Assembly: GCF_001921865.1 (NCBI RefSeq)
Contig: NZ_MSCT01000002.1
Coordinates: 290,059-354,058 of the forward strand
From: Pseudomonas chlororaphis
GTDB taxonomy: Bacteria > Pseudomonadota > Gammaproteobacteria > Pseudomonadales > Pseudomonadaceae
Direction of reading: 5' to 3'
Length of the DNA: 64,000 bases
Shown here: one piece after another, positions 50,403 to 63,532 of the stretch
Numbering within the stretch: position 1 is the stretch's first letter
Layout of the letters: the number at the start of each line of letters is the position of its first letter
The notes under the pieces: generated by a model
What the model was told of the DNA's origin: nothing
Database searches by the model: none
What the model saw: the letters and a program-made list of their open reading frames with translations, nothing else
Position numbers and translations under genes: made by a program

Positions 50403-52475
50403 ATGAACAGGATCTTTTCAGCCTTCGGTATGGTGCTATGGATGGCGCTGCTTTCACCGATGGTCATGGCGGCCAGCCTCAAGGCCCTGGATGTCGCGAC
50501 GCTGCCGGGGGACCGCCTGGAGTTGAAGCTGACCTTCGATGGGCCGGTGGCCGAGCCGCGTGGCTACACCACCGACCAGCCGGCGCGGATCGCCCTCGAT
50601 CTGCCTGGTGTCGTCAGCCAACTGGCGAACAAGAGCCGCGACCTGGGCAACGGCAATGCCCGCAGCGTAACGGTGCTCGAGGCAGGGCAGCGGACCCGGG
50701 TAGTGATCAATTTGCTTGCGCTGGCGCCCTACAGCACCCGGGTCGCCGGCAATCAACTGTTCGTGGTGATCGGCCAGGGTGCGACGGCAGCAACGAATGT
50801 GTCTGGAATGCCGCTTGCGGGGGGCGTGCGGGCCAAGCCTGCCAGGAGGGCGGTGCGGTCGATTCGTCGAGTGGATTTTCAGCGCGGCGAGCTGGGCGAG
50901 GGCAATGTCCTGATCGACCTGTCCGACGCGCAAATGAGCCCGGACATACAGGAGCGCGACGGCAAGCTCATTCTGACCTTTGCCAAGACCCTTCTGCCCG
51001 AACCCTTGCGGGTCAGGCTGGACGTCAAGGACTTTGCCACGCCAGTACAGTTCGTCAACGCCCGGGCGGAGTCCGACAAGGCCATTGTCACCATCGAGCC
51101 CGGCGGTACCTTCGATTACTCGACCTACCAGACGGACAACAAACTCACGGTGAACGTCAGGCCGATGTCCTCGGGTGACCTGCAGACGCGCAGTGCCGAG
51201 CGCTCGGCCTATAAAGGTGAAAAACTGTCGCTGAATTTCCAGGACATCGAGGTCCGTTCGGTGCTGCAACTGATCGCCGACTTCACCAACCTCAACCTGG
51301 TGGCGAGCGATACGGTGCAAGGCGGCATTACCTTGCGTTTGCAGAATGTGCCGTGGGACCAGGCCCTGGACCTGGTGCTCAAGACCAAGGGGCTGGACCA
51401 GCGCAAGGTGGGTAATGTGCTGCTGGTGGCGCCGGCCGATGAAATCGCGGCCCGCGAACGCCAGGAGCTGGAGTCGCAGAAGCAGCTCGCCGAGCTGGAA
51501 CCGCTACGTCGGGAACTGTTGCAGGTGAACTACGCCAAGGCCACGGAGATCGCCAAGCTGTTCCAGTCGGTCACCCGGGCCGAGGATAAAACCGACGAGC
51601 GAGGCTCTATCACGGTCGACGAGCGGACCAACAACATCATCGCCTACCAGACCCGAGAGCGCCTGGACGAACTGCGGCGGATCGTCAGCCAGCTGGATAT
51701 TCCGGTGCGCCAGGTGATGATCGAGGCGCGGATCGTCGAGGCCAACGTCGACTACGACAAAAGCCTGGGCGTGCGCTGGGGCGGTTCGCTCCAGAACCAG
51801 GGCAACTGGAACGCCTCGGGGGTCGGCAACGGCGCCAACGGCTCTTCAACCATTGGTACGCCGGGCAGCACCAGCAGCAATTCGCCGTTCGTCGACCTGG
51901 GCACGACCGCCAATACGTCCGGCCTCGGCATCGCCTTTATCACCGACAACGTGTTGCTGGACCTGGAACTGACGGCCATGGAAAAGACCGGCAACGGTGA
52001 AATCGTCTCCCAGCCCAAGGTCGTCACCTCCGACAAGGAGACCGCGAAGATCCTCAAGGGCACGGAAATTCCCTATCAGGAAGCCGCGTCCAGCGGCGCG
52101 ACTTCGGTGTCCTTCAAGGAAGCGTCGCTGTCGCTGGAGGTGACGCCGCAGATCACCCCGGACAATCGCATCATCATGGAGGTCAAGGTCACCAAGGACG
52201 AGCCGGACTACCTGAACAAGGTCCAGGACGTGCCGCCGATCAAGAAGAACGAGGTCAACGCCAAGGTCCTGATCAACGACGGCGAAACCATCGTGATCGG
52301 TGGGGTTTTCTCCAACACGCAAAGCAAGGTTGTAGATAAAGTGCCATTTCTCGGCGATGTGCCGTATCTTGGCCGACTTTTCCGGCGTGACGTGGTGTCG
52401 GAGAAAAAATCCGAGCTGCTGGTATTTCTCACTCCGCGTATCATGAACAACCAGGCGATTGCTGTGAGTCGTTGA
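50403..52475 (+). CDS. pilQ: Type IV pilus secretin PilQ
   Basis: PilQ forms the outer-membrane pore through which the pilus passes. The 690-residue protein has a signal peptide (cleaved after VMA, residue 23), two AMIN domains at about 25-240 that bind peptidoglycan, N0 and N1 domains ([24 protein letters not shown]), and a C-terminal secretin domain ([11 protein letters not shown] to [16 protein letters not shown]). It ends the pilM-Q operon; aroK starts five bases later. Confidence 0.96.
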   Translation: MNRIFSAFGMVLWMALLSPMVMAASLKALDVATLPGDRLELKLTFDGPVAEPRGYTTDQPARIALDLPGVVSQLANKSRDLGNGNARSVTVLEAGQRTRVVINLLALAPYSTRVAGNQLFVVIGQGATAATNVSGMPLAGGVRAKPARRAVRSIRRVDFQRGELGEGNVLIDLSDAQMSPDIQERDGKLILTFAKTLLPEPLRVRLDVKDFATPVQFVNARAESDKAIVTIEPGGTFDYSTYQTDNKLTVNVRPMSSGDLQTRSAERSAYKGEKLSLNFQDIEVRSVLQLIADFTNLNLVASDTVQGGITLRLQNVPWDQALDLVLKTKGLDQRKVGNVLLVAPADEIAARERQELESQKQLAELEPLRRELLQVNYAKATEIAKLFQSVTRAEDKTDERGSITVDERTNNIIAYQTRERLDELRRIVSQLDIPVRQVMIEARIVEANVDYDKSLGVRWGGSLQNQGNWNASGVGNGANGSSTIGTPGSTSSNSPFVDLGTTANTSGLGIAFITDNVLLDLELTAMEKTGNGEIVSQPKVVTSDKETAKILKGTEIPYQEAASSGATSVSFKEASLSLEVTPQITPDNRIIMEVKVTKDEPDYLNKVQDVPPIKKNEVNAKVLINDGETIVIGGVFSNTQSKVVDKVPFLGDVPYLGRLFRRDVVSEKKSELLVFLTPRIMNNQAIAVSR

Positions 52476-52479
52476 TTCT

Positions 52480-52998
52480 GTGCGAAATTTGATTCTTGTT
52501 GGGCCGATGGGGGCTGGAAAAAGCACCATCGGTCGCTTGCTGGCCAAAGAGCTGCGCCTGCCATTCAAAGATTCCGATAAGGAAATTGAGTTGCGCACGG
52601 GCGCCAATATTCCGTGGATCTTCGATAAAGAAGGCGAGCCGGGCTTTCGTGATCGCGAACAGGCCATGATCGCCGAGCTGTGCGCGGCTGATGGCGTGGT
52701 CCTGGCGACCGGCGGCGGCGCGGTGATGCGCGAAGCCAATCGCCTGGCGCTGCATGCGGGCGGTCGGGTGGTCTATCTGCACGCCTCGGTCGAGCAGCAG
52801 GTCGGCCGCACTGCGCGCGATCGCAACCGGCCGTTGCTGCGCACGGCCGATCCGGCGAAAACCCTGCGCGATCTGCTGGCGATTCGCGATCCGCTCTATC
52901 GGGAGATCGCCGATCTGGTGGTTGAAACCGATGAACGGCCACCGCGAATGGTGGTGCTGGACATCCTGGACCGTCTGCAGCAACTGCCTCCCCGTTAA
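52480..52998 (+). CDS. aroK: Shikimate kinase
   Basis: AroK phosphorylates shikimate in aromatic amino acid synthesis. The 172-residue protein has Walker [10 protein letters not shown] (residues 8-16), the shikimate-binding DSDKEIE and the GGGAV motif. The start is GTG at 52480, five bases beyond the pilQ stop, so it is probably transcribed with the pilus genes. Confidence 0.96.
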   Translation: MRNLILVGPMGAGKSTIGRLLAKELRLPFKDSDKEIELRTGANIPWIFDKEGEPGFRDREQAMIAELCAADGVVLATGGGAVMREANRLALHAGGRVVYLHASVEQQVGRTARDRNRPLLRTADPAKTLRDLLAIRDPLYREIADLVVETDERPPRMVVLDILDRLQQLPPR

Positions 52999-53145
52999 TG
53001 CGCGGCGTGAAATGCGCTATCCTCGGCGCCTTGCCGTGGTCGCCTCGGGTTGTGGCGCAGAATTATCGCGCGGCGTCAGACAACCAGGCGATATCGTTGT
53101 CTATGCAAGGCAGGACACCAGCTTCCATCTTCACTGTGGGGACAC

Positions 53146-54246
53146 ATGCAGACACTTAAGGTCGATCTAGGCGAGCGCAGCTACCCGATTCATATTGGCG
53201 AAGGTTTGTTGGACCGGCCCGAGTTGCTGGCGCCGCACATCGCCGGGCGGCAAGTGGCGATCATTTCCAATGAAACCGTAGCGCCGCTGTACCTTGAGCG
53301 TCTGAAACACAGCCTTGCGCAATTCTCGGTGATCTCGGTGGTCCTGCCGGACGGCGAAGCATTCAAGAACTGGGAAACCCTGCAACTGATTTTCGACGGC
53401 CTGCTGACCGCGCGGCACGACCGTCGGACCACCATCGTCGCCCTCGGCGGCGGGGTGATCGGCGACATGGCCGGCTTTGCCGCCGCCTGCTACCAGCGCG
53501 GCGTCGATTTCATCCAGATTCCTACCACCTTGCTCTCCCAGGTCGACTCGTCGGTGGGCGGCAAGACCGGTATCAACCATCCGCTGGGCAAGAACATGGT
53601 CGGCGCCTTTTATCAGCCGAACGTGGTCCTGATCGACACCGCCTCGCTCAACAGCCTGCCGGCTCGCGAGCTGTCGGCCGGCCTGGCGGAAGTCATCAAG
53701 TACGGTCTGATCTGCGACGAGCCGTTCCTCACCTGGCTCGAAGACAACGTCGACCGCCTGCGCACCTTGGACCAGCAGGCGCTGACCTATGCGATCGAGC
53801 GCTCGTGCGCGGCCAAGGCGGCCGTGGTCGGCGCCGACGAGCGCGAGTCCGGCGTGCGGGCCACGCTGAACCTGGGGCATACCTTCGGCCACGCCATCGA
53901 GACCCACATGGGCTACGGTGTCTGGCTGCATGGCGAAGCGGTAGCCGCGGGCACCGTAATGGCGCTGGAAATGTCGGCGCGCCTCGGCTGGATCAGCGCC
54001 GCAGAGCGCGACCGCGGTATTCGCCTGTTCCAGCGCGCGGGCTTGCCGGTCATTCCGCCCGAGGAAATGACCGAGGCGGATTTTCTCGAACACATGGCAA
54101 TTGACAAAAAAGTGATCGATGGTCGTTTGCGTCTGGTGCTGTTGCGCCGCATGGGCGAAGCCGTAGTGACCGACGATTATCCGAAAGAGGTTTTACAGGC
54201 CACGCTGGGGGCGGACTACCGCGCCCTGGCTCAGCTTAAAGGTTAA
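53146..54246 (+). CDS. aroB: 3-dehydroquinate synthase
   Basis: AroB makes 3-dehydroquinate from DAHP, the second step of the shikimate route. The 366-residue protein has the NAD-binding loop [34 protein letters not shown] and the metal ligands in [12 protein letters not shown] and HGEAVAAG. The ATG at 53146 has GTGGGGA upstream; a longer frame begins inside a region with no homology. It lies 147 bases after aroK. Confidence 0.96.
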   Translation: MQTLKVDLGERSYPIHIGEGLLDRPELLAPHIAGRQVAIISNETVAPLYLERLKHSLAQFSVISVVLPDGEAFKNWETLQLIFDGLLTARHDRRTTIVALGGGVIGDMAGFAAACYQRGVDFIQIPTTLLSQVDSSVGGKTGINHPLGKNMVGAFYQPNVVLIDTASLNSLPARELSAGLAEVIKYGLICDEPFLTWLEDNVDRLRTLDQQALTYAIERSCAAKAAVVGADERESGVRATLNLGHTFGHAIETHMGYGVWLHGEAVAAGTVMALEMSARLGWISAAERDRGIRLFQRAGLPVIPPEEMTEADFLEHMAIDKKVIDGRLRLVLLRRMGEAVVTDDYPKEVLQATLGADYRALAQLKG

Positions 54247-54256
54247 TAAGATCCCC

Positions 54257-55840
54257 ATGACTAGTTTGCATGCCGACGAGGCCTTCCTCGGCCACTTTCA
54301 GTTGAGCCATGACCCTTTCGCTCCACGGGTGCCTGGCTTCAAGTTCTTTCCTGCCCAGCGCAAGCCTGTGCTGGGTCAACTGCACCACCTGGCACGCTAC
54401 AGCCAGCTGCTGCTGGTCGTGACCGGCCCGCAAGGCAGCGGCAAGACGCTGCTGCGCCAGGCGCTGGTGGCCAGCACCAATAAACAGTCGGTACAGAGCG
54501 TGGTGGTTTCCGCCCGCGGTGCCGGTGATGCGGCGGGCGTATTGCGCCAGGTCGCCCAGGCGTTGAACGTCGAACAGGCCGAGATCGGCCCGATCCTGGC
54601 GCAAGTGGTGCAGTTGGCGTTGACCGGCCAGGAAGTCTATCTGCTGGTGGACGACGCCGAGCAGCTCGACGAATCCGCCCTTGAAGCGCTACTGGCTTTG
54701 GCCGCCGGCGCGCCGGAAGGCCGTCCGCATGTGTTCCTGTTCGGCGAGTCGTCGCTGATTGCCGGCCTGGAGTTGCTGAGCGCGGAAGAAGAGCGCTTCC
54801 ACGTCATCGAGCTGCAGCCTTATACCGAAGAAGAGACCCGCGAGTACCTGGCGCAGCGTCTCGAGGGCGCGGGGCGGGGGATCGAACTTTTTTCCGCCGA
54901 TCAGATCAGTGATATTCACGAAGGCTCCGATGGCTGGCCTGGCAACATCAACCAGGTCGCCAGGGATGCAATGATCGAAGCCATGATTGCTAGCCGCTCG
55001 GCGGTCAAGCGTCCAAGTATGGGGTTCAAGATGCCGAAGAAACACGTATTGGCGATATCCGCGGTCGTAGTGGTCGCCGTTGCCGCTGCCTGGCTGATGC
55101 CGGGTCGCAGCAAGGCGCCAAGTACCGCTGCGCCAGCGAACGAACAGGCGCAGTTGCCGTTGGGCCAGACGCCGCAACCGAATGCCAATGGCAGCCCGTC
55201 TGTGGAGTTCGCCGGTTCCTCGCAGCCTATGCCGCTGCCATTGGTCGGCCAGTCGCAGCCGGTCATGCGCGGTCCGCTGGCGGAAGCCGCCGGCGGCATC
55301 ACCGAGGGTGACGATGGCGTGCCGGTGGAAGGCTCCAGCGCCACGCCGCCGACCGTGACCACCATCGCGCCGCCAGCGGGCGTTCCGGCCGGTCCGGCAC
55401 CGACTCCGCAAGCCCGTCCGACCCCGGCACCGACCCAGGTCGCTGCCGCGAAGCCGGCTCCTGTGGCCAAGCCTGCGCCTGCTCCCGTCACCAAGCCGGC
55501 ACCGGTCACCAAGCCGGTCGAGAAGCCTGTCACCGTCGCCAAGGCGGCCACCGGCGGTAGCTGGTACGCCGGCCAGGCGCCTGGCAACTACGTCGTGCAG
55601 ATCCTCGGCACCAGTTCTGAAGCCACGGCGCAGAACTTCGTCAAGGAGCAGGGCGCCCAGTACCGCTATTTCAAGAAAGTCCTCAACGGCAAGCCGCTGT
55701 ATGTCATCACATACGGCAGCTTCAGCAGCCGTGATGCAGCCGTTACCGCCATCAAGGCCTTGCCAGCGAAGGTTCAGGCTGGTAAACCTTGGCCTCGCAC
55801 TGTCGCCAGCGTCCAACAGGAACTGGCAGCAACTCGCTGA
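54257..55840 (+). CDS. damX: DamX-like cell-division protein: AAA ATPase with SPOR domain
   Basis: This 527-residue protein combines an N-terminal AAA/ExeA-type ATPase (Walker A GPQGSGKT at 57-64, Walker B-like VYLLVDDAEQL), a transmembrane segment at about 261-280, a long Pro/Ala/Lys linker, and a C-terminal SPOR domain (NYVVQILGTSSEATAQNFV and on), which targets it to septal peptidoglycan. The aroK-aroB-damX order is the same as in enterobacteria, where DamX lacks an obvious working ATPase site. The intact Walker A suggests that nucleotide binding is retained here. Confidence 0.88.
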   Translation: MTSLHADEAFLGHFQLSHDPFAPRVPGFKFFPAQRKPVLGQLHHLARYSQLLLVVTGPQGSGKTLLRQALVASTNKQSVQSVVVSARGAGDAAGVLRQVAQALNVEQAEIGPILAQVVQLALTGQEVYLLVDDAEQLDESALEALLALAAGAPEGRPHVFLFGESSLIAGLELLSAEEERFHVIELQPYTEEETREYLAQRLEGAGRGIELFSADQISDIHEGSDGWPGNINQVARDAMIEAMIASRSAVKRPSMGFKMPKKHVLAISAVVVVAVAAAWLMPGRSKAPSTAAPANEQAQLPLGQTPQPNANGSPSVEFAGSSQPMPLPLVGQSQPVMRGPLAEAAGGITEGDDGVPVEGSSATPPTVTTIAPPAGVPAGPAPTPQARPTPAPTQVAAAKPAPVAKPAPAPVTKPAPVTKPVEKPVTVAKAATGGSWYAGQAPGNYVVQILGTSSEATAQNFVKEQGAQYRYFKKVLNGKPLYVITYGSFSSRDAAVTAIKALPAKVQAGKPWPRTVASVQQELAATR

Positions 55841-55846
55841 AGATTC

Positions 55847-55870
55847 GGCGGCCTTACCCAGGCCGCCTCT
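55847..55870 (+). terminator. Possible terminator hairpin after damX
   Basis: GGCGGCC and GGCCGCC pair around a seven-base loop just after the damX stop. No T-run follows, so it may be only a weak terminator or an mRNA-stabilising hairpin. Confidence 0.45.
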
Positions 55871-56052
55871 CCCAGCACCTCAAAAAAATCCGCATGTGCA
55901 TGCTGCCTTCAAGGCCGCGTGCCTTGTGGTGTCTGCGTCACAGTAGCTTTTGAGTCGTCGCGGTCCGAACTAAAAAAGTTTTGACTAGCACAGCATATCG
56001 CTTTAAACCTTTCATAAATGCGACATGAATTTGCGACATTTCGTCGTCAAAT

Positions 56053-56081
56053 TTGTGGGCGTCTGTGTCGGTGTGTACAAT
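56053..56081 (+). promoter_or_regulatory. Sigma-70 promoter of gltBD
   Basis: TTGTGG, 17 bases, then TACAAT lie 110 bases upstream of the gltB start in the 350-base damX-gltB gap. Two direct copies of TGCGACAT (56019-56026 and 56032-56039) lie just upstream of the -35 and could bind an activator. Confidence 0.55.
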
Positions 56082-56154
56082 GACCTCCCTTTTGCCCCCG
56101 CAAAGCTGGCGTACGTTCGGCGCGGAAGGTAACTGGCTGAATTGAAAAGAAATT

Positions 56155-56171
56155 TGTCTCGATAAGAGACA
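56155..56171 (+). promoter_or_regulatory. Leader hairpin before gltB
   Basis: TGTCTC and GAGACA form a six-base-pair stem with a GATAA loop, ending 19 bases before the gltB start and next to its GTGAG ribosome site. It could influence translation initiation. Confidence 0.3.
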
Positions 56172-56190
56172 GCCTGGTGAGAAAGTGTCT

Positions 56191-59100
56191 ATGAAAGCAG
56201 GTCTGTACCAACCAGATGAATTCAAGGATAACTGCGGTTTCGGTTTGATAGCCCATATGCAGGGCGAACCCAGTCATACCCTTTTGCAAACGGCCATCGA
56301 GGCCCTGACCTGCATGACCCACCGCGGTGGGATCAACGCGGACGGCAAGACCGGCGACGGTTGCGGTCTGCTGATTCAAAAGCCTGATGCGTTCCTGCGC
56401 GCCATTGCCCAGGAAACCTTCAGCGTCGAAATGCCCAAGCAATATGCCGTGGGTATGGTCTTCTTCAACCAGGACCCGGCCAAAGCCGAAGCCGCTCGCG
56501 AGAACATGAACCGCGAGATCCTGGCCGAAGGCCTGCAACTGATCGGCTGGCGCAAAGTGCCGATCGATACCAGCGTTCTCGGCCGCCTGGCCCTCGAGCG
56601 TCTGCCGCAGATCGAGCAGGTGTACATCGGCGGCGAAGGCCTGAGCGATCAGGACATGGCGGTCAAGCTGTTCAGCGCCCGTCGTCGTTCGTCGGTGGCC
56701 AACGCCGCCGATATCGACCACTACATCTGCAGCTTTTCCCACAAGACCATCATCTATAAAGGCCTGATGATGCCGGCGGACCTCGCCGCCTTCTATCCGG
56801 ACCTGGGCGACCCGCGCCTGCAAACCGCGATCTGCGTGTTCCACCAGCGCTTCTCCACCAACACCCTGCCGAAATGGCCGCTGGCGCAGCCGTTCCGCTT
56901 CCTCGCCCACAACGGCGAGATCAACACCATCACCGGCAACCGCAACTGGGCCCAGGCCCGACGCACCAAGTTCACCAACGACCTGATGGACCTGGAAGAA
57001 CTCGGCCCGCTGGTCAACCGCGTGGGTTCCGACTCCTCGAGCATGGACAACATGCTGGAGCTGATGGTCACCGGCGGCATCGACCTGTTCCGCGGCGTGC
57101 GGATGATCATTCCGCCGGCCTGGCAGAACGTCGAGACCATGGACGCCGATCTGCGCGCGTTCTACGAATACAACTCCATGCACATGGAACCGTGGGACGG
57201 CCCGGCGGGCGTGGTCATGACCGACGGCCGCTACGCCGTCTGCCTGCTCGACCGTAACGGCCTGCGCCCGGCGCGCTGGGTCACTACCAAGAACGGGTTC
57301 ATCACCCTGGCTTCGGAAATCGGCGTCTGGAACTACCAGCCCGAAGACGTGATCGCCAAGGGCCGTGTCGGCCCGGGCCAGATCTTCGCCGTGGACACCG
57401 AGACTGGGCAGATCCTCGACACCGATGCCATCGACAACCGCCTGAAGTCCCGTCATCCGTACAAGCAATGGCTGCGCAAGAATGCCCTGCGTATCCAGGC
57501 GACCATGGAAGACAACGACCACGGTTCGGCGTTCTACGACGTCGACCAGCTCAAGCAGTACATGAAGATGTACCAGGTCACCTTCGAGGAGCGCGACCAG
57601 GTGCTGCGTCCACTGGGCGAGCAAGGCTACGAGGCGGTCGGCTCCATGGGCGACGACACGCCGATGGCCGTGCTGTCCCAGCGCGTGCGTACGCCGTACG
57701 ACTACTTCCGCCAGCAGTTCGCCCAGGTCACCAACCCGCCGATTGACCCGCTGCGCGAAGCCATCGTCATGTCGCTGGAGATCTGCCTCGGTGCCGAGCG
57801 CAATATCTTCCAGGAGTCCCCCGAGCATGCCTCGCGGGTGATTCTCAGCTCGCCGGTCATTTCCCCGGCCAAGTGGCGCTCGCTGATGAACCTCGACCGT
57901 CCAGGCTTCGAGCGTCAGGTCATCGACCTGAACTACGAAGAAAGCCTCGGCCTGGAAGCGGCGATCCGCAATGTGGCCGACCAGGCTGAAGAGGCCGTGC
58001 GCGCCGGGCGGACCCAGATTGTCCTCAGCGACCGCCATATCGCCCCGGGCAAGCTGCCGATCCATGCGTCCCTGGCCACAGGCGCGGTGCACCACCGCCT
58101 GACCGAGAAGGGCCTGCGCTGCGACTCCAACATCCTGGTGGAAACCGCTACCGCCCGCGACCCGCATCACTTCGCGGTGCTGATCGGTTTCGGCGCCTCG
58201 GCGGTCTATCCGTTCCTGGCCTACGAAGTGCTGGGCGACCTGATCCGCACGGGCGAAGTGCTGGGCGACCTCTACGAGGTGTTCAAGAACTACCGCAAAG
58301 GCATCACCAAGGGCCTGCTGAAGATCCTGTCGAAGATGGGCATCTCGACCATCGCGTCCTATCGCGGCGCACAGCTGTTCGAGGCCATCGGCCTGTCCGA
58401 GGAAGTCTGCGACCTGAGCTTCCGTGGCGTGCCGAGCCGCATCAAGGGTGCGCGTTTCGTCGACATCGAAGCCGAGCAGAAAGCCCTGGCGACCGAAGCC
58501 TGGAGCCCGCGCAAGCCGATCCAGCAAGGCGGCCTGCTGAAGTTCGTCCACGGCGGCGAGTACCACGCCTACAACCCGGACGTGGTCAACACCCTGCAAG
58601 CCGCCGTGCAGCAGGGCGACTACGCCAAGTTCAAGGAATACACCGCGCTGGTGGACAACCGTCCGGTGTCGATGATCCGCGACCTGTTCCAGGTGAAGAC
58701 TCTCGACACGCCGCTGGATATCGGTGAAGTCGAGCCGCTGGAATCGATCCTCAAACGCTTCGACTCCGCCGGTATCTCCCTGGGCGCGCTGTCGCCCGAG
58801 GCCCACGAAGCCCTGGCCGAGGCCATGAACCGCCTGGGCGCGCGTTCCAACTCCGGCGAAGGCGGCGAAGACCCGGCGCGCTACGGCACCATCAAGAGCT
58901 CGAAGATCAAGCAGGTGGCTACCGGCCGTTTCGGCGTGACCCCGGAATACCTGGTCAACGCCGAAGTGCTGCAGATCAAGGTGGCCCAGGGCGCCAAGCC
59001 TGGCGAAGGCGGCCAGTTGCCAGGCGGCAAGGTCAACGGCCTGATCGCCAAGCTGCGCTATGCGGTGCCGGGCGTGACCCTGATTTCGCCGCCGCCGCAC

Positions 59101-60636
59101 CACGACATCTATTCCATCGAAGACCTGTCGCAGCTGATTTTCGACCTGAAACAGGTCAATCCGCAGGCGCTGGTTTCGGTGAAGCTGGTGGCGGAAGCCG
59201 GGGTCGGCACCATCGCCGCTGGCGTGGCCAAGGCCTACGCCGACCTGATCACCATCTCCGGCTACGACGGCGGCACCGGTGCTTCGCCGCTGACCTCGAT
59301 CAAGTACGCCGGTGCGCCGTGGGAGCTGGGCCTGGCGGAAACCCACCAGACCCTGCGTGGCAACGACCTGCGCGGCAAAGTCCGGGTGCAGACCGACGGC
59401 GGCCTGAAAACCGGCCTCGACGTGATCAAGGCGGCGATCCTCGGCGCCGAAAGCTTCGGCTTCGGCACCGCGCCGATGATCGCCCTGGGCTGCAAATACC
59501 TGCGTATCTGCCACTTGAACAACTGCGCCACGGGCGTGGCGACGCAGAACGAGAAGCTGCGCAAGGACCACTACATCGGTACCGTCGAGATGGTGGTGAA
59601 CTTCTTCACCTACGTCGCCGAGGAAACCCGTGAGTGGCTGGCGAGGCTAGGCGTGCGTTCGCTGGAAGAGCTGATCGGCCGTACCGATCTGCTGGAAATC
59701 CTCGAAGGCCAGACCGCCAAGCAGCACCACCTGGACCTGACCCCGTTGCTGGGCAGCGACCATATCCCGGCGGACAAGCCGCAGTTCTGCCAGGTCGAGC
59801 GCAACCCGCCGTTCGACCAGGGCCTTCTGGCCGAGAAGATGGTCGCCATGGCCAAGCCTGCGATCAACGACCTCAGCGGTGCCGAGTTCGCGCTCGACAT
59901 CTGCAACTGCGACCGTTCCATCGGGGCGCGGATCTCCGGCGAAATCGCCAAGGTCCACGGCAACCAGGGCATGGCCAAGGCGCCGATCACCTTCCGCTTC
60001 AAGGGCACTGCCGGCCAGAGCTTCGGCGTGTGGAACGCCGGCGGCCTGAACCTCTACCTCGAAGGTGACGCCAACGACTACGTGGGCAAGGGCATGACCG
60101 GCGGCAAGCTGGTGATCGTGCCGCCGCAAGGCAGCGCCTACAAGACTCAGGACAGCGCGATTATCGGCAACACCTGCCTGTACGGCGCCACCGGCGGCAA
60201 GCTGTTCGCCGCCGGCACCGCGGGCGAGCGTTTCGCCGTGCGCAACTCCGGCGCCCACACCGTGGTGGAAGGCACCGGCGATCACTGCTGCGAGTACATG
60301 ACCGGTGGTTTCGTCTGCGTGCTGGGCAAGACCGGTTACAACTTCGGCTCAGGCATGACCGGCGGTTTCGCCTACGTGCTCGACCAGGACAACACCTTCG
60401 TTGACCGGGTCAACCACGAGCTGGTGGAAATCCAGCGGATCAGCGGCGAAGCGATGGAAGCCTATCGCAGCCACCTGCAGCGCGTGCTGGACGAATACGT
60501 CGCGGAAACGGGTAGCGAGTGGGGCCGTAACCTGGCCGAGAACCTCGACGACTACCTGCGTCGTTTCTGGTTGGTCAAGCCGAAGGCTGCCAGCTTGAAA
60601 ACGTTGCTTTCCAGCACCCGTGCCAACCCGCAGTGA
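56191..60636 (+). CDS. gltB: Glutamate synthase (NADPH) large subunit
   Basis: GltB, with GltD, makes two glutamates from glutamine and 2-oxoglutarate. The 1481-residue protein has a short propeptide, then the class II glutaminase nucleophile in NCGFG (Cys15), a central linker domain, the FMN-binding synthase domain (about 800-1180) and a C-terminal beta-helix (GxxG repeats). The 3Fe-4S cluster cysteines are in [12 protein letters not shown] (near residue 1101). The ATG at 56191 gives [11 protein letters not shown], as expected; a GTG at 56185 would add two residues. Confidence 0.97.
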   Translation: MKAGLYQPDEFKDNCGFGLIAHMQGEPSHTLLQTAIEALTCMTHRGGINADGKTGDGCGLLIQKPDAFLRAIAQETFSVEMPKQYAVGMVFFNQDPAKAEAARENMNREILAEGLQLIGWRKVPIDTSVLGRLALERLPQIEQVYIGGEGLSDQDMAVKLFSARRRSSVANAADIDHYICSFSHKTIIYKGLMMPADLAAFYPDLGDPRLQTAICVFHQRFSTNTLPKWPLAQPFRFLAHNGEINTITGNRNWAQARRTKFTNDLMDLEELGPLVNRVGSDSSSMDNMLELMVTGGIDLFRGVRMIIPPAWQNVETMDADLRAFYEYNSMHMEPWDGPAGVVMTDGRYAVCLLDRNGLRPARWVTTKNGFITLASEIGVWNYQPEDVIAKGRVGPGQIFAVDTETGQILDTDAIDNRLKSRHPYKQWLRKNALRIQATMEDNDHGSAFYDVDQLKQYMKMYQVTFEERDQVLRPLGEQGYEAVGSMGDDTPMAVLSQRVRTPYDYFRQQFAQVTNPPIDPLREAIVMSLEICLGAERNIFQESPEHASRVILSSPVISPAKWRSLMNLDRPGFERQVIDLNYEESLGLEAAIRNVADQAEEAVRAGRTQIVLSDRHIAPGKLPIHASLATGAVHHRLTEKGLRCDSNILVETATARDPHHFAVLIGFGASAVYPFLAYEVLGDLIRTGEVLGDLYEVFKNYRKGITKGLLKILSKMGISTIASYRGAQLFEAIGLSEEVCDLSFRGVPSRIKGARFVDIEAEQKALATEAWSPRKPIQQGGLLKFVHGGEYHAYNPDVVNTLQAAVQQGDYAKFKEYTALVDNRPVSMIRDLFQVKTLDTPLDIGEVEPLESILKRFDSAGISLGALSPEAHEALAEAMNRLGARSNSGEGGEDPARYGTIKSSKIKQVATGRFGVTPEYLVNAEVLQIKVAQGAKPGEGGQLPGGKVNGLIAKLRYAVPGVTLISPPPHHDIYSIEDLSQLIFDLKQVNPQALVSVKLVAEAGVGTIAAGVAKAYADLITISGYDGGTGASPLTSIKYAGAPWELGLAETHQTLRGNDLRGKVRVQTDGGLKTGLDVIKAAILGAESFGFGTAPMIALGCKYLRICHLNNCATGVATQNEKLRKDHYIGTVEMVVNFFTYVAEETREWLARLGVRSLEELIGRTDLLEILEGQTAKQHHLDLTPLLGSDHIPADKPQFCQVERNPPFDQGLLAEKMVAMAKPAINDLSGAEFALDICNCDRSIGARISGEIAKVHGNQGMAKAPITFRFKGTAGQSFGVWNAGGLNLYLEGDANDYVGKGMTGGKLVIVPPQGSAYKTQDSAIIGNTCLYGATGGKLFAAGTAGERFAVRNSGAHTVVEGTGDHCCEYMTGGFVCVLGKTGYNFGSGMTGGFAYVLDQDNTFVDRVNHELVEIQRISGEAMEAYRSHLQRVLDEYVAETGSEWGRNLAENLDDYLRRFWLVKPKAASLKTLLSSTRANPQ

Positions 60637-62088
<1,452 letters not shown>

Positions 62089-62109
62089 TGATCTGCGGAT
62101 CATCTCCCC

Positions 62110-62200
62110 TGTAGGAGCGAGCTTGCTCGCGATAGCGATGTATCAGCCAGCATCGATGTGGCCTGACACACCCTCATCGCGAGCAAGCTCGCTCCTACAG
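62110..62200. repeat. REP pair (family 1)
   Basis: A 25-base arm at 62110-62134 and its inverted 24-base copy at 62176-62199 (core GAGCGAGCTTGCTCGCGAT) flank a 40-base spacer. It follows gltD and precedes the gltD terminator. Confidence 0.9.
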
Positions 62201-62257
62201 GTCCGCTACAGCCCTTGTTATATGTGGGGTGTGGCGCGACAAATTGACCCGATAGAC

Positions 62258-62286
62258 AAAAGGCACGGCTCTCGCCGTGCCTTTTG
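62258..62286 (+). terminator. Rho-independent terminator after gltBD
   Basis: AAAAGGCACGGC and GCCGTGCCTTTT form a perfect 12-base-pair stem with a TCTC loop, ending in T4. It lies about 50 bases before hemE. Confidence 0.92.
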
Positions 62287-62332
62287 CGTCGCGCTCTGAG
62301 AAAATGCCCGCACTTTTTTTCCGGATGCCGAC

Positions 62333-63400
62333 ATGACTGCCCTGAAGAACGACCGTTTCCTTCGTGCCCTGCTCAAGCAACCCGTAGACGTCACCCCGGT
62401 GTGGATGATGCGTCAGGCCGGGCGCTACCTGCCTGAGTACCGCGCCAGCCGTGCCAACGCCGGTGACTTCATGAGCCTGTGCATGAATCCTGCGTTCGCC
62501 TGCGAAGTCACCCTGCAACCGCTGGACCGCTACCCGCAACTGGATGCGGCCATCCTCTTCTCCGACATCCTGACCATCCCCGACGCCATGGGCCAGGGCC
62601 TGTATTTCGAAACCGGCGAAGGCCCGCGCTTCAAGAAAGTGGTCAGCACCCTGGCCGACATTGAGGCGCTGCCGATTCCCGATCCGCACAAGGACCTGGG
62701 CTACGTGATGGATGCGGTCAGCACCATCCGCCGCGAGCTCAACGGCCGCGTGCCGCTGATCGGCTTCTCCGGCAGCCCCTGGACCCTGGCCACCTACATG
62801 GTCGAAGGCGGCTCCTCGAAGGACTTCCGCAAGACCAAGGCGATGCTCTACGACAACCCGCAAGCCATGCACCTGCTGCTGGACAAGCTGGCGCAGTCGG
62901 TCGTCAGCTACCTCAACGGCCAGATCCAGGCCGGCGCGCAAGCGGTGCAGATCTTCGACACCTGGGGCGGCAACCTGTCGGCGGCGGCCTATCAGGAGTT
63001 CTCCCTGGCTTACATGCGCAAGATCGTCAGCGGCCTGATCCGCGAACACGAAGGGCGCAAGGTGCCGGTGATCCTGTTCACCAAGAACGGCGGCCTGTGG
63101 CTGGAAAGCATCGCCGACGCCGGTGCCGATGCGCTGGGCCTGGACTGGACCTGCGACCTCGGCGAAGCGCGCCAGCGGGTCGGTGGCAAGGTCGCCCTGC
63201 AGGGCAACATGGACCCGACCGTGCTCTACGCCAAGCCGGAAGCGATCCGCGCCGAAGTCGCGCGCATCCTCGCCAGCTACGGCAAGGGCAGCGGCCATGT
63301 GTTCAACCTCGGCCACGGCATCACCCCGGAGGTCGACCCGGAGCACGCTGGCGCTTTCCTGCGCGCGGTGCATGAGCTGTCGGCGCAGTATCACCAGTGA
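62333..63400 (+). CDS. hemE: Uroporphyrinogen decarboxylase
   Basis: HemE removes four carboxyl groups from uroporphyrinogen III to give coproporphyrinogen III in heme synthesis. The 355-residue protein has the N-terminal signature [16 protein letters not shown], with the substrate-contacting arginines, [14 protein letters not shown] and [11 protein letters not shown] with the conserved histidine. The ATG at 62333 fits the family. It probably has its own promoter, since a terminator intervenes after gltD. Confidence 0.97.
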   Translation: MTALKNDRFLRALLKQPVDVTPVWMMRQAGRYLPEYRASRANAGDFMSLCMNPAFACEVTLQPLDRYPQLDAAILFSDILTIPDAMGQGLYFETGEGPRFKKVVSTLADIEALPIPDPHKDLGYVMDAVSTIRRELNGRVPLIGFSGSPWTLATYMVEGGSSKDFRKTKAMLYDNPQAMHLLLDKLAQSVVSYLNGQIQAGAQAVQIFDTWGGNLSAAAYQEFSLAYMRKIVSGLIREHEGRKVPVILFTKNGGLWLESIADAGADALGLDWTCDLGEARQRVGGKVALQGNMDPTVLYAKPEAIRAEVARILASYGKGSGHVFNLGHGITPEVDPEHAGAFLRAVHELSAQYHQ

Positions 63401-63418
63401 TCGCGAGCCGCTGACCAG

Positions 63419-63443
63419 GCCCGGCATATGCCGGGCTTTTTTT
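63419..63443 (+). terminator. Rho-independent terminator of hemE
   Basis: The 18-base perfect palindrome GCCCGGCATATGCCGGGC (63419-63436) is followed by seven T, 19 bases after the hemE stop. Confidence 0.92.
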
Positions 63444-63532
63444 GGCGCTGGGAAAAGGGGGCGGCGGATTAAGGTTGAATTCAGCCTGGCTGGTTAATCT
63501 GGCGCCATCGAAACCCACACTGGATTGCTGCC

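Noticed and set aside
56047..59571. Open frame of 1174 codons on the minus strand opposite gltB
   Set aside because: It is an antisense shadow produced by high GC at third codon positions. It lacks recognisable motifs and lies fully across a well-supported gene.
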